Source: Ramlibacter sp. (lineage in GTDB: Bacteria > Pseudomonadota > Gammaproteobacteria > Burkholderiales > Burkholderiaceae_C). Taken from it: a DNA stretch of 47,295 nt. The stretch's first letter is position 1, and every line of letters starts with the position of its first letter. Shown piece after piece: positions 18,445 to 29,421 of this stretch. The notes under the pieces were generated by a model, which searched no databases, was not told the origin of the DNA, and saw nothing but the letters and a program-made list of their open reading frames with translations. The translations under genes and the position numbers were made by a program. Location: NCBI GenBank assembly GCA_013815685.1, contig JACDFR010000032.1, forward strand, positions 1-47,295, written 5' to 3'.

Positions 18445-20634
18445 TCAGGCCTTGCCGTCGAGGCTGTTTTTGAGGGCGGCCTTGGCGACCTGGTCCAGGG
18501 CTTCGTCGACGACGTTGCGTTCGGCCACGATCTTGATCAGCCCCTGTGCCCGCAGCCGGTCCAGGGTGCGGCGCGACATCGAGTGCGCGCTGCCGGCCTG
18601 CGAAGTGAACATGAACAGGGTGGCATGCGGGCTGGCCCAGGTGAGCTGGGCGCGTACCCATTCATCCTTGACCATGAGCTCGACCCACGTGCCAGTCTTC
18701 ATTTCGCCGGCGCGAGCCGGTTCGGCGGGCTCCTCGTGCATCGCCTCCGGGCTCGCCGGATGCTCGGGTGCGCGCGCGTCCTCGCCAACGTAGCCGGATT
18801 CCTCGGCTTCCTGCTGGTCCAGCCATATCGCGGCTTCGGCCAAGCTGTCGCCGAACTCGGATTCCTGCGCCTCGACGGCGTCGGCGGCGGCCTGGCTGAT
18901 GGCGTCGCGGCCCTCATGCACCGCGGCCCTGTGGATGGTGATGAGGTTGTTGAAAAAACGCGCCGTGAGCTCGGGCGGGTATTCGATGCGGTTGAGTCCC
19001 TCGCGCAGCTTGGACAGCAGCCCCGGGATCATCTGCATCAGGCGCCGGGCCCGGCCGCGGGTAGCCGTGCTTTTCTGGACGCTCCACAACAGGTCGTCGA
19101 CCAGGGCGCGGTAGCCATAAGGATCGTCCGAGCCGTCCGCACAGCTCAGCTGGGCCTCGGCAACGACCTGCGCCCATGAATTGCGCAGGAAGTCACCGAC
19201 GAAGTCGGCCACCTCCAGCCCCTCCACCTGCTGCATGAAATCGGCGGCGAGCTTCTGGGCCAGCAGGTTGCGCTGCTCCGCGTGGAGCAAGGCCCGGGCC
19301 GCCTCTTCGCGGCGCTGCAGCAGTCCCTGGTCATGGTCGGTCCACAGCGCCTGGAGATGCTCGATCAACTCGCTGAAGGTGGCGGCGTCCACCACCTTGC
19401 TGGTCAGCCAACGCACCGAATCTTCGACCGTCGCCAGAAAGCGGTGCCAGCCCGGGTCGCTTTCGGTGGTAAAAGCCAGGCTGCGCTGCGTGATCCGGTC
19501 CAGGAACTGGCGCGCGGGATGCGTGCGGTCGCTGAAGAATCGCGAATCCAGTTCCGCCAGCCTCAGCACACCGGGCTCGATCGCCTTCAGCTGGCGCTTG
19601 AACTCGGGCAGCAGGCGCTTGTCCTGCGCCAGGTTGTCGAACATCAGCCGCACCACTTCCTGGCCCAATTGCAGGCCCAGGCGCGGCAGCGAGGGGTCCT
19701 GTGCCGGCTTGACTTCGAGCATGTCGGGCGGCGGCGGAGCCGGCGCCTTGGGGCGCCGCTCGAGCCTGTTGACCAGCGCATCGACCTGCTTCATGTCCTG
19801 CAGCAGCGCCATCGAGGCGGGCACGGTGTAGAGAAAATCCCGGGGCGGCGCCTTGTTGTCGAAGTCGCCCGCCAGCAATTTGCGCAACCGGTCCAGCGTC
19901 AGCAGGGTCCTGGACACGGAGTCCGCCACCGGCTTGCCGCCGGAGCCGCTGCCCTTGTGCACCTTGCCGCCGACCGGCACGGCGGGCTCGACCCCGCAGG
20001 AGCGAAGCCAATCGGACATTTCGCGGTAGAGCTTGCGCAGGTTCGCCCCCAACAAGCCGGCGCAAGGCGCGATCAGCAAATCACGCAGCGACGCATCGGG
20101 CACATGCAGCGCCAGGCAGGACTGGAGGGCACGCACGAAAACGTCCGGGCGCAGCGGGTTCAGCCCCGGCTGTATCGTGCGCCATCCCATCAACGTGCTC
20201 ATCAGCGCATCCAGTGCCGGCAGCACGTCGTCGACTGCGATCATGACTTCCTGCTGGGCCCGGGCCACCTCGATGCTCTGGTCCAGCTCGTCGTCTTCGA
20301 ACAGGCGCAAGTCCTCGAACCGCAGCGCCTCGGCGTGCGCCTGCTCCTTGCCGCCGCCTTCGTAGACCAGGCGTGTCAGTTCGGCGCGATAGGTCTGCGA
20401 AACTGCCGGGGCGGCTGCCGCGAGCTCACCGATCGCGAACTGTGTGGCAGCCTGTTCGAAGCCGGCAATACGCCGCGCGTTGGCCGGCTTGGCTGCTGCC
20501 TCGAGGCCGCCGAGCATGTCGCGTACCAGCAGGTCGGCTTGCTGCAGCATCGCCTCCAGGCAGTCGTTGAGCGACGGCTGGATGGCGCAGGGGTCGTCGG
20601 AGACGCCGAGTCGAAGCTTCAGCAGGTGGGCCAT
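18445..20634 (-). CDS. DUF1631 family protein (second paralogue)
   Basis: The protein has 729 residues, the same as its paralogue at 13803-15992. It shares the layout: NPLRPDVFVRALQSCLALHVP, LGQEVVRLMFDNLAQDKRLL, DSRFFSDRTHPARQFLDRIT and the C-terminal TGTWVELMVKDEWVRAQLTW to ALKNSLDG. The two are clearly homologous but well diverged, so the duplication is old. The gene is upstream of ettA (74 bases) and divergent from the rhlE-type helicase. No signal peptide or membrane helix is seen. The function is unknown. Confidence 0.85.
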   Translation of the reverse strand: MAHLLKLRLGVSDDPCAIQPSLNDCLEAMLQQADLLVRDMLGGLEAAAKPANARRIAGFEQAATQFAIGELAAAAPAVSQTYRAELTRLVYEGGGKEQAHAEALRFEDLRLFEDDELDQSIEVARAQQEVMIAVDDVLPALDALMSTLMGWRTIQPGLNPLRPDVFVRALQSCLALHVPDASLRDLLIAPCAGLLGANLRKLYREMSDWLRSCGVEPAVPVGGKVHKGSGSGGKPVADSVSRTLLTLDRLRKLLAGDFDNKAPPRDFLYTVPASMALLQDMKQVDALVNRLERRPKAPAPPPPDMLEVKPAQDPSLPRLGLQLGQEVVRLMFDNLAQDKRLLPEFKRQLKAIEPGVLRLAELDSRFFSDRTHPARQFLDRITQRSLAFTTESDPGWHRFLATVEDSVRWLTSKVVDAATFSELIEHLQALWTDHDQGLLQRREEAARALLHAEQRNLLAQKLAADFMQQVEGLEVADFVGDFLRNSWAQVVAEAQLSCADGSDDPYGYRALVDDLLWSVQKSTATRGRARRLMQMIPGLLSKLREGLNRIEYPPELTARFFNNLITIHRAAVHEGRDAISQAAADAVEAQESEFGDSLAEAAIWLDQQEAEESGYVGEDARAPEHPASPEAMHEEPAEPARAGEMKTGTWVELMVKDEWVRAQLTWASPHATLFMFTSQAGSAHSMSRRTLDRLRAQGLIKIVAERNVVDEALDQVAKAALKNSLDGKA

Positions 20635-20953
20635 GGTGTACGGTTGAGACGGCCAATTATCTGTCGAGCGGATGAGCTAAGCCAGATTTTTTCCCTCATG
20701 CGCGGCCGGTCGTGTCAAACGCCACAGTGGCGCGGGCCATGTGTAAATGCCCGTAACGGATCAGTTCCAAAAGTCGTGCGACAATCGCGCCTGTTGCGGA
20801 CTCCAGTTGCCCGCAACCTCAGCGTTTCGCTGGGGACGAAGCAGGCTAGACAAGAGCTTGCCGGCTCCCACCTCTGAACCTCATCTGCCTTTGACTGGCT
20901 CGGTGTCCGCACCGTACAGGCCGATTCCCAGCGCCATGGATGGCGCACCTTAA
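20635..20953 (+). promoter_or_regulatory. Divergent intergenic region with helicase leader, uORF and hairpin
   Basis: The 319-base gap must hold promoters for the second DUF1631 gene and the helicase; I cannot place them firmly. Just before the helicase, GCGCCAT-GG-ATGGCGC (20931-20946) forms a perfect 7-base-pair hairpin. A five-codon reading frame (ATG at 20936, codes for MDGAP) ends with TAA at 20951-20953, directly touching the helicase ATG and in the same frame. No clear ribosome binding site precedes the helicase start, so coupling through the mini frame is possible. Confidence 0.45.
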
Positions 20954-22687
<1,734 letters not shown>

Positions 22688-23264
22688 TTCGGTGGTGGCG
22701 GTCCATTCGCTGGTCCGCCGCGAACTGCCTCTCACCCATTCCAAGCTGACCCAGCACCAGGTCGATTTCAAGGCCTTGCCCGCGCTGCCCCGCGTGGACG
22801 AGGCCTTCATCGCTCTGGGCACGACGATCAGGGCGGCAGGAAGCCAGGCGGCCTTCCGCGCTGTCGATTTCGACGCCGTGCTGGCCGTCGCGCGCGCGGC
22901 CCGGAACGCCGGCGCCCCCCGGCTGGGCGTTGTCAGCGCCATGGGCGCCGATGCGCGCTCCCGGATCTTCTACAACCGGGTCAAGGGCGAAACGGAGCAG
23001 GCGCTGTGCGCACTGGGCTTCGAGCTGCTGGTGATCGCGCGTCCTTCATTCCTGGCCGGGGACCGCGAGGCGCTCGGGCAGCCCCTGCGCCCGGGCGAAA
23101 AGATGGCAATGAGGATCAGCCGCGCGCTCGCGCCCCTCATTCCCGGCAACTACAAATCGATCGGCGCCGGCGCCGTCGCGCGCTCGCTGCTGCGGGCGGT
23201 TCGCGCACGCCGCGGGCATGTCGTGCTCTTGTCGGGCGAAATGCGGCAGGCCTGAGCCTCCTTT

Positions 23265-24455
23265 TCAGGAGACGCGCACGACGGCATCTTTTCGCAGATG
23301 CAGATCGGGCAGCAACTCCAGCCCGAGCCCGGGCTTGTCGCCCAGGCTGATCATCCCGTCTCGCACCGCCGGCAGCTCGGTCACCAGCTCCCGGTACCAG
23401 CCGGTGTAGAAGGCCCGCACGCTCTCCTGGATCAGCGCGTTGGGCGCGTGCAGCGACAGATGGGTCGACGCCGCCCAGACCACCGGGCCGGTGCAATCAT
23501 GCGGCGCGACGGGCAGTTGCCAGGCGTCGGCCATGGCCGCGATCTTGCGTGCTTCGGTGAGGCCGCCGCACCAGCTCAGGTCCAGCATGGCGACGCCCGC
23601 CACGCCGGTCTGCAGGTAATCCTTGAAGCCCCACTTGTAGCTGAGGGTTTCGCTCGCGCAGATCAGGGCCTTGCAGTCGGCCGCGTATTGCCTGAGCAGG
23701 TCGAGCGAATCCATGCGGATCGCGTCCTCGTGCCAGAAGGTGTTGAAGGGCTCGAGGGCGCGCGCGATCTTGCGCGCCATGGGCAAGCGCCACAGGCTGT
23801 GGAACTCCACCATGATGTCCATGCGATCGCCGACAGCCGAGCGGATCTTCCTGAAGGGCTCGAGGGCGGCGTCCAGGTCGGCATTGCTGATGTACTGGCC
23901 ATGGCTGGCTTCCGCGGCGGGATCGAAGGGCCATATTTTCATGGCCGTCACGCCTTGCGAGAGCAGCGATTGGGCCAGTTCGTCGGCATGGTGCAGGAAA
24001 CCCTGCAGGTCTTCGTAGGGGCCGCTGGAGTTGCCCAGCCCCCAGTTCGAGGACGTCTGATTGGCGTCGCTGCGAATGTATTGATAGCCCGCGCAGGTGT
24101 TGTAGATGCGAATCGCGTCGCGGCTTTTCCCTCCCAGCGCCGTGTGCACCGGCAAGCCGGCGGCCTTGCCGAACAGGTCCCACAGCGCGATGTCGACGGC
24201 GGAATTGCCGCGCGTCTCCACGCCCGAGCCGCGCCAGCCCAGGTACCCGGTGATATCGCGATTGCGCGCCTCGATGGCCAGCGGATCGCGCCCCTTGAGC
24301 CGCGGCGCGGCCCACTCATGCAGGTACGCTTCGACGGCCTGCGCCCCCATGAAGGTCTCGCCCAGCCCGACCAAGCCTTCGTCGGTATGCAGCCTGACCC
24401 AGAGGATGTTGGGGAATTCGCCCAGCCGGATGGTTTCGAGTTGCGCTATTTTCAC
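23265..24455 (-). CDS. Enolase-superfamily enzyme (mandelate racemase/muconate lactonizing type), probable acid-sugar dehydratase
   Basis: The 396-residue protein has the N-terminal capping domain with ETFMGAQAVEAYL and the barrel with Lys173 (AMKIWPF), presumed Mg ligands Glu217, Glu243 and Glu269 (MVEFHS, WHEDAI, CASET) and His319 in APHDCTG. Members with such residues abstract the alpha proton of a sugar acid; dehydration to a 2-keto-3-deoxy acid fits the neighbouring KDG/KDGal genes. The frame is open further upstream, but a GTG at 24455 is preceded by GGGAGGAG, so I start there. The gene lies 37 bases after the transglutaminase-like gene. The exact substrate cannot be deduced. Confidence 0.87.
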   Translation of the reverse strand: MKIAQLETIRLGEFPNILWVRLHTDEGLVGLGETFMGAQAVEAYLHEWAAPRLKGRDPLAIEARNRDITGYLGWRGSGVETRGNSAVDIALWDLFGKAAGLPVHTALGGKSRDAIRIYNTCAGYQYIRSDANQTSSNWGLGNSSGPYEDLQGFLHHADELAQSLLSQGVTAMKIWPFDPAAEASHGQYISNADLDAALEPFRKIRSAVGDRMDIMVEFHSLWRLPMARKIARALEPFNTFWHEDAIRMDSLDLLRQYAADCKALICASETLSYKWGFKDYLQTGVAGVAMLDLSWCGGLTEARKIAAMADAWQLPVAPHDCTGPVVWAASTHLSLHAPNALIQESVRAFYTGWYRELVTELPAVRDGMISLGDKPGLGLELLPDLHLRKDAVVRVS

Positions 24456-24492
24456 GCTGCCTCCTCCCGGTGCCGGTGCCGGGGGTGCCGGC

Positions 24493-25269
24493 TCAGGACG
24501 TGCGCCGCTTGCCGGCCAGCGGGCGCGGCGAAGCGCCCTCGTCGCGCAGTTCGCGCACCACTTTCTCCATGGACGGCGCCAGCAGGTTCCAGTGCGCGGC
24601 GCGGGCGATGCGCGGGTGCGATGCTCTCCATTGCGGCGAAGACAGCAACTCGAGCGGGTCGTTGAAAACACCCAGGTCGCCCAGCACCATCGCGTCGTTC
24701 TCGATCGATGTGCCGCCGAGGAAGGCATCGCCCGAGCCGCTCCAGATCAGGTGGCCTTCGCGGTGGATGCCGTAGCCCCAGTCCCAGCCGAAATCCTTCA
24801 GCCGCTGGCGCGCCGCGGCCATGTAGGCGGCGTCGAAGATGTAGGTGTCGGTGCGCATCCATCCGCCGTTCAGCCAGATCTCGGCGACCGGCCGCGCGGC
24901 CGAGGCAATGCCCGAGGTCAGGCCGCGCAGGATTTTCCCGCGCAGGTTGATGTAGCGCATCCGCGCCGGGATGTCGCAGGCGCGCAGCAGCGCGATCAGG
25001 ACCGTGGCTTTGTCCACCGCGTCGCCCCGGCCCGCGTCGATCACGCGGCGCGCGGTGCGCAGCCGGAACTTCAAGGCCTTGGAAAAGGGAATGCGCTTGA
25101 CGAAGCCGTAGATCGCCAGCGCCTTTTCCCGCTCGGTCTTGCAAAGCTGCGTCAGGGCGTGGGCGCGCAGCCGCAGCTTCGGGTCTTCCAGGTCCAGCAG
25201 CAGCGTGGAGCCCAGCCATCGGCCCGGATCGTCCAGGGCGGGCTCGCTCACTTCCAAGGGGTCCGTCAC
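24493..25269 (-). CDS. Transglutaminase-like superfamily protein with replaced catalytic residues
   Basis: The 258-residue protein matches the transglutaminase-like core: a helix with TEREKALAIYGFVKRIPFS, then GDAVDKATVLIALLRACDIPARM, then AEIWLNGGWMRTDTYIFD. In active members the first block has a Cys where Ala84 stands, and a His lies about four residues before the Glu of the second block, where Arg126 stands. Only Asp141 of the triad is kept. It may be a non-catalytic relative or use another chemistry. It lies between a TRAP binding protein and an enolase-superfamily gene on the same strand, with a likely GntR-type operator just upstream. No function can be assigned. Confidence 0.75.
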   Translation of the reverse strand: MTDPLEVSEPALDDPGRWLGSTLLLDLEDPKLRLRAHALTQLCKTEREKALAIYGFVKRIPFSKALKFRLRTARRVIDAGRGDAVDKATVLIALLRACDIPARMRYINLRGKILRGLTSGIASAARPVAEIWLNGGWMRTDTYIFDAAYMAAARQRLKDFGWDWGYGIHREGHLIWSGSGDAFLGGTSIENDAMVLGDLGVFNDPLELLSSPQWRASHPRIARAAHWNLLAPSMEKVVRELRDEGASPRPLAGKRRTS

Positions 25270-25289
25270 GGTTACAGCTCTCCGGCAAG

Positions 25290-25301
25290 TTGTATAGACA
25301 A
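25290..25301 (-). promoter_or_regulatory. Putative GntR-type operator
   Basis: TTGTATAGACAA (minus strand TTGTCTATACAA) is an inverted repeat TTGT-N4-ACAA of the kind bound by FadR-subfamily GntR regulators. It lies 20 bases upstream of the start of the transglutaminase-like gene, within the 90-base gap after dctP. The regulator encoded at 28283-29026 is the natural candidate to bind it, which is inference. Confidence 0.45.
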
Positions 25302-25359
25302 ATTCTAGCTTGCGTCGGGGAATTGCACACGTCGCGCATGGGCCAGTGCGTGACTTTTT

Positions 25360-26367
25360 TCAGCCGCCGCGAGCCTTTTTCAGCGACTCGAGCACCACAT
25401 TCACCGCGTCCGGGCCGATCGTGGGCACGTTCTTCTCGTACACCGGCCGGACTTTTTCGAACATGCGGCGCTGTTCCACGGGGGTGACCTCGTTCACCTG
25501 CATGCCCTTGGTCTTCAAGCTGGCGAGCGACTTCTCGTTCAGGCTGCGGTTGGCGGCGCGCTGGACCTTCTGGCCTTCCATGGCGGCTTCTCGCAGCACG
25601 GCCTGCTCCTGGGGATTGAGCTGGTCCCACAATTTCTTGCTGTAGAGAACCAGGAACGGCGTGTAGGCGTGACGGGTGACCGACAGGTACTTCTGCACTT
25701 CGTTGAACTTGGACGTTTCGATCGTGACGAACGGGTTTTCCTGCCCGTCGATCGTCCTGGTCTCCAGCGCCGTGAAGACTTCGCCGAAGGCCATGGGCAC
25801 CGCGTTGGTTCCCAGCGTCTTGAACGTGTCCAGGAAGATGTTGTTCTGCATCACGCGCACCTTCACGCCGTCGAAGTCCTCGACCTTGGCCACGGGGCGC
25901 TTGCTGTTGGTGAGGTTGCGGAAACCATTTTCCCAATAGGCCAGGTTCACCAGGCCGGCATCCTCGAGCTTCTTGTTGAAGTACTGGCCGGCGGCGCCAT
26001 CCAGCACGGCGTCGGCCTCCTTCTCGTTGGCGAACAGGAACGGAAGGTCGAAAACGCCCAGCTCCTTGACGATGCCCACCAGGGGCGACGACGAGGTGCA
26101 GACCATTTCCTGGGTGCCGGCGCGCAGCGCCTGCGTGGCGGGCAGGTCACCACCGGCGGCGCCGCCCCAGAAGGCCTGGATCTTCATCTTGCCGCCGGTC
26201 TTGGCGTTGAGCACTTCCTGCATCTTCTTGACGCCCACGCCGACCGGATGGTCTTCGTTGACGCCATTGGTGAACTTGATGTTGCGCTCGGCGAACTGCG
26301 CGAACGCGGGGACGGCGGCCAGCAAGGCAGTGGCTGCAATGGCCACGAGGGTGCGTCGTTTCAGCAT
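25360..26367 (-). CDS. dctP: TRAP transporter solute-binding protein DctP family
   Basis: The 335-residue protein has a Sec signal peptide with cleavage after AVPAFA (about residue 23) and the DctP fold: FTNGVNEDHPVGVGVKKMQE, the conserved arginine segment DGVKVRVMQNN, and FGEVFTALETRTIDGQENP. It binds the substrate in the periplasm and hands it to the DctQM permease encoded just upstream (43 bases). The surrounding sugar-acid genes suggest an acid sugar such as an aldonate or uronate as ligand. Confidence 0.94.
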   Translation of the reverse strand: MLKRRTLVAIAATALLAAVPAFAQFAERNIKFTNGVNEDHPVGVGVKKMQEVLNAKTGGKMKIQAFWGGAAGGDLPATQALRAGTQEMVCTSSSPLVGIVKELGVFDLPFLFANEKEADAVLDGAAGQYFNKKLEDAGLVNLAYWENGFRNLTNSKRPVAKVEDFDGVKVRVMQNNIFLDTFKTLGTNAVPMAFGEVFTALETRTIDGQENPFVTIETSKFNEVQKYLSVTRHAYTPFLVLYSKKLWDQLNPQEQAVLREAAMEGQKVQRAANRSLNEKSLASLKTKGMQVNEVTPVEQRRMFEKVRPVYEKNVPTIGPDAVNVVLESLKKARGG

Positions 26368-26410
26368 TTGGGGCTCCTTAGGATTGACGACAGGGAATAT
26401 CAGCAGGGGT

Positions 26411-27709
26411 TCATTGCATCAGCCACTTGAGCGGCACGAGCACGATATCGGGAAACAGCACCAGCAGGAACAGCACGCCCAGCTGGGCCAGGAAGAAGGG
26501 CATCACGCCCTTGAAGGCATCGTCCAGCGAGATGCGCGCAACGCCGCACACGACGTTGAGCACGGTACCAACGGGCGGTGTGATCAGGCCGATCGCGTTG
26601 TTCATGATGAACATCACGCCAAAGTACACCGGGTCGATGCCGGCCTTGAGGACCAGCGGCATCAGCACCGGAGTCAGGATCAGCACCGTCGGGGTGAAGT
26701 CCAGGGCCGTCCCGACAATCACGACGATGACCATCATCACGAACATCAGCAGCATCTTGTTGCCCATCAGCGGCTCCAGCATCGTCGCCACCTCGGCGGG
26801 GATGTTGGCGACGGTGATCAGCCAGGCGCTGACCATCGCGGCAGCCACCAGGAACATCACCACGGCCGTGGTCTTGCCGGCACTGAGGATCAGCTTGTAG
26901 AGGTCGCGCGCCTTCAGCTCGCGGTAGATGAACATGCCCACCACGAAGCTGTACACGGCGGCGACCACGGCGGCTTCGGTCGGGGTGAAGATACCGAACT
27001 TCATCCCGCCCAGGATGACCACGGGCAGCGTCAGCGCCAGGCTGCCCTGGCCAGTGATCCTGAGGCGCTCGGCCATGCTCACGCGCGGCGCGGCCCGCAC
27101 GTTTTCCTTCCTGGCGACAAACCACCAGGTGACGCCGATCGCCACCCCCATCAGGATGCCGGGCACGATGCCGGCCAGGAACAGTTTGGTGATCGAGACG
27201 TTGCCCGCCACGCCGAAGATGATCATGCCGATCGACGGTGGTATCACCGGTGCGATGATCCCGCCCGAGGCGATCAGGCCTGCCGACCGGTTCACCTGGT
27301 AGCCGGCTTGCCGCATCATGGGCAGGAGCAGCGCGGAAAGCGCCGCGGTGTCGGCCACGGCCGAACCGGAGAGCGAGGCCATGATCACCGCCGCGAGCAC
27401 GGCCACATAGCCCATGCCGCCGCGGAAATGGCCGACCCAGGCCATGGCGAGGTTGACGATGCGGCGCGACAGGCCGCCCGCGTTCATGAATTCTCCCGCG
27501 AGCAGGAAGAAAGGCACGGCCAGCAGCGGAAAATTGTCGGCGCCGTCGACGAAGCGCTGCGCGAGGATCTGGCTGTCGAACGCGGCCAGCGCGCCCGTGG
27601 CGGCCATGAAAGCCATCAACGCCAGTCCGCAGACCAGCAGCGCGTAGGCGATGGGCATGCCGATGGCCATCGCGCCCAGCAGGCTGAAGATGAAGACGCT
27701 GACGGTCAT
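26411..27709 (-). CDS. dctM: TRAP transporter large permease DctM family
   Basis: The 432-residue protein has about 12 membrane helices with typical DctM stretches: GEFMNAGGLSRRIVNLA, GSAVADTAALSALLLPMM, GGIIAPVIPPSIGMIIFG and MFIMNNAIGLITPPVGTVLN. It is the Na+-coupled translocation subunit of the TRAP system. The reading frame is open upstream to 28126, but the ATG at 27709 gives the normal start MTVSVFIFSLLG and overlaps the dctQ stop by 4 bases. Confidence 0.95.
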   Translation of the reverse strand: MTVSVFIFSLLGAMAIGMPIAYALLVCGLALMAFMAATGALAAFDSQILAQRFVDGADNFPLLAVPFFLLAGEFMNAGGLSRRIVNLAMAWVGHFRGGMGYVAVLAAVIMASLSGSAVADTAALSALLLPMMRQAGYQVNRSAGLIASGGIIAPVIPPSIGMIIFGVAGNVSITKLFLAGIVPGILMGVAIGVTWWFVARKENVRAAPRVSMAERLRITGQGSLALTLPVVILGGMKFGIFTPTEAAVVAAVYSFVVGMFIYRELKARDLYKLILSAGKTTAVVMFLVAAAMVSAWLITVANIPAEVATMLEPLMGNKMLLMFVMMVIVVIVGTALDFTPTVLILTPVLMPLVLKAGIDPVYFGVMFIMNNAIGLITPPVGTVLNVVCGVARISLDDAFKGVMPFFLAQLGVLFLLVLFPDIVLVPLKWLMQ

Positions 27710-28275
27710 GGGCGGGCTCCCGCATCGTTGAGCAGTCCACCGGCCGGCTGAACAGGGACGCTGTGCGGCACGTCCTCCGATTCGACGACCTGCACCAGCT
27801 CCTCTTCGCTGAGCTGGCCCGTCAGCAGGCGGTACAGCACGCTCAGGTTGAACAGCGCCATGACGATGCCCACGACATAGCCGATGCCGTAGATCCAGAT
27901 CATCGAGATGCCCACGACCGGTGACACATTGGTAACCTGCAGATCGTGCATCTTCCAGGTGCCCAGCACGAACAGGCCGTTGCACAGGAGCATCAAGGCC
28001 TCGCTGGCGAAAAGGCATACCTTCTTGCCCATGACCGGAAGGTGCTTGACCAGCGTGTCCACGCCGAGGTGGCCGCCTTCGCGCATGGCGATCATGGCCC
28101 CGATGTAGGTCAGCCAGATGAAGCAATAGCGCGACATCTCGTCGGAGACGGTGATCCCGGAATTGAATCCGTAGCGGAGCACGACATTGCCGAAGACCAT
28201 GATCACCATGGCGACGAGCGCCAGGACGACCAGCAGTTCCAGCAGCTTGAAGAACAGGTCTACGAGTTTTTGCAT
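27706..28275 (-). CDS. dctQ: TRAP transporter small permease DctQ family
   Basis: The 189-residue protein has four membrane helices and the DctQ patterns FGNVVLRYGFNSGITVSDEM, RYCFIWLTYIGAMIAMREGGH and GIGYVVGIVMALFNL. The polar C-terminal tail (from about 160) extends beyond the usual length. It overlaps dctM by 4 bases and begins 7 bases after the regulator gene, so regulator and transporter form one transcription unit. Confidence 0.93.
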   Translation of the reverse strand: MQKLVDLFFKLLELLVVLALVAMVIMVFGNVVLRYGFNSGITVSDEMSRYCFIWLTYIGAMIAMREGGHLGVDTLVKHLPVMGKKVCLFASEALMLLCNGLFVLGTWKMHDLQVTNVSPVVGISMIWIYGIGYVVGIVMALFNLSVLYRLLTGQLSEEELVQVVESEDVPHSVPVQPAGGLLNDAGARP

Positions 28276-28282
28276 CTTGGAT

Positions 28283-29026
28283 TCATGCGGCTTTCAGGCG
28301 CGGTGCGGGCGTATTGAGGCGCGACAGGCCGGTACGGCTCGCCAGCACTTCCTCGATGTCCTGGCGGGCGCCGTCGATCAGGGCCAGGATGGCGCTCTCG
28401 GCCTGGGCCGGCTGGTGCGCGGCCACCGCGTCGAGTACCGCGCGGTGCAGCGGCAGCGATCTCCTGGGGCCGTCCTGGCGCGTCGTGGAAATTTCGAAAC
28501 TCGTGCGCAGCAGCGCCCCGAGCACCTTGCTCATCTGGACGATCATGCGATTGCCGCATGCCCGCAGCAGCCCCTGGTGGAACAGCAGGTCGTACTTGAC
28601 GTAGTCTCCGCCCTCCTCCACCGCCTTGCGCATACCCTCGTAGGCCCGCTCGATCTGTTCGATGTCCTGCGCGGTGGCGCGCTCGGCGGCGATACGGACC
28701 GCGGCGGGCTCCATCACGCGCCGCAGCTCCTGCAGGTCGCGCAGGAACTCCGCCGTCAGGCCGGCCTTGGACTGCCACACGATGACATCCGGGTCGAACC
28801 AGTTCCACTGGTCCGACGTGAGGACCCGGGTGCCGACCTTGGGCCCGCTGCTGACCAGCCCCTTGGCGATCAGCGACTTGACGGCTTCGCGCACCACGGT
28901 GCGGCTGACACCCAGCTCCTGGCACAGCAGCGGCTCGGGCGGAATCGGCGCGCCCGGCCCGTACCGCCCCGCCACGATGGCCTCGCCCAAGTGGTCCACC
29001 GTGTTGCCGTGAACGTTCTTGATCAT
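28283..29026 (-). CDS. FadR-subfamily GntR regulator, DgoR-like
   Basis: The 247-residue protein has a GntR winged helix (residues 5-70, LCQELGVSRTVVREAVKSLI) and an FCD effector domain with ligand/metal residues around Asp146, His150 and His194. The linker DQWNWFDPDVIVW closely resembles the one in the galactonate regulator DgoR. It probably represses this cluster and is released by a sugar acid or a 2-keto-3-deoxy acid. The ATG at 29026 is chosen because it overlaps the cupin stop by 4 bases and starts MIKNVHGNTV, typical of the family. The longer open frame upstream shadows the cupin gene. Confidence 0.92.
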   Translation of the reverse strand: MIKNVHGNTVDHLGEAIVAGRYGPGAPIPPEPLLCQELGVSRTVVREAVKSLIAKGLVSSGPKVGTRVLTSDQWNWFDPDVIVWQSKAGLTAEFLRDLQELRRVMEPAAVRIAAERATAQDIEQIERAYEGMRKAVEEGGDYVKYDLLFHQGLLRACGNRMIVQMSKVLGALLRTSFEISTTRQDGPRRSLPLHRAVLDAVAAHQPAQAESAILALIDGARQDIEEVLASRTGLSRLNTPAPRLKAA

Positions 29027-29421
29027 GTCGCCGGTCCTTGTCCGCGCACGAATGCCGTGACCAGGGGATCGGGCCCGAGCTGGCGGCTGCGATGACCGTG
29101 AACCGAAGCATCGAAAGCCGCCCCGGCCGGAACGAGGTCGGCCGAATAGAAGTGCTGGCCGGGACCGAACACGCGCGAGCCGCCATCCTGCAGGCCGATT
29201 TCCATCCGGCCGCCGAGAATGAACACCCACTGCGCAGCCGTGGTGCAATGGAATTCGCTCTTGAAGCCCACGGGGCTGTGGCGCAGCTGCAGGCCGCCCG
29301 AAGGGAAAAGCGCCGACAGCATCGCCTGGGGCGAGCCCTCGTCCAGCGCCACTGCTTCGTCGCGGAATGCCGCGCGCCCGTCCGGCCCGGTGTAGAGAAC
29401 CACCTTCGTGAACGCCGTCAT
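29023..29421 (-). CDS. Small cupin-domain protein
   Basis: The 132-residue protein forms a single cupin barrel: LRHSPVGFKSEFHCTTAAQW then VFILGGRMEIGLQDGGSRVF then PGQHFYSADLVPAG, with His residues in metal-binding positions. It starts at ATG 29421, 4 bases inside the dehydrogenase stop, and ends 4 bases inside the regulator start. Single-domain cupins in sugar-acid operons are often isomerases or unknown; no function is assigned. Confidence 0.82.
   Translation of the reverse strand: MTAFTKVVLYTGPDGRAAFRDEAVALDEGSPQAMLSALFPSGGLQLRHSPVGFKSEFHCTTAAQWVFILGGRMEIGLQDGGSRVFGPGQHFYSADLVPAGAAFDASVHGHRSRQLGPDPLVTAFVRGQGPAT

Noticed and set aside
26427..27751. Plus-strand frames opposite the DctM and DctP genes
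   Set aside because: They are antisense shadows; the TRAP genes have typical lengths, signals and overlaps.
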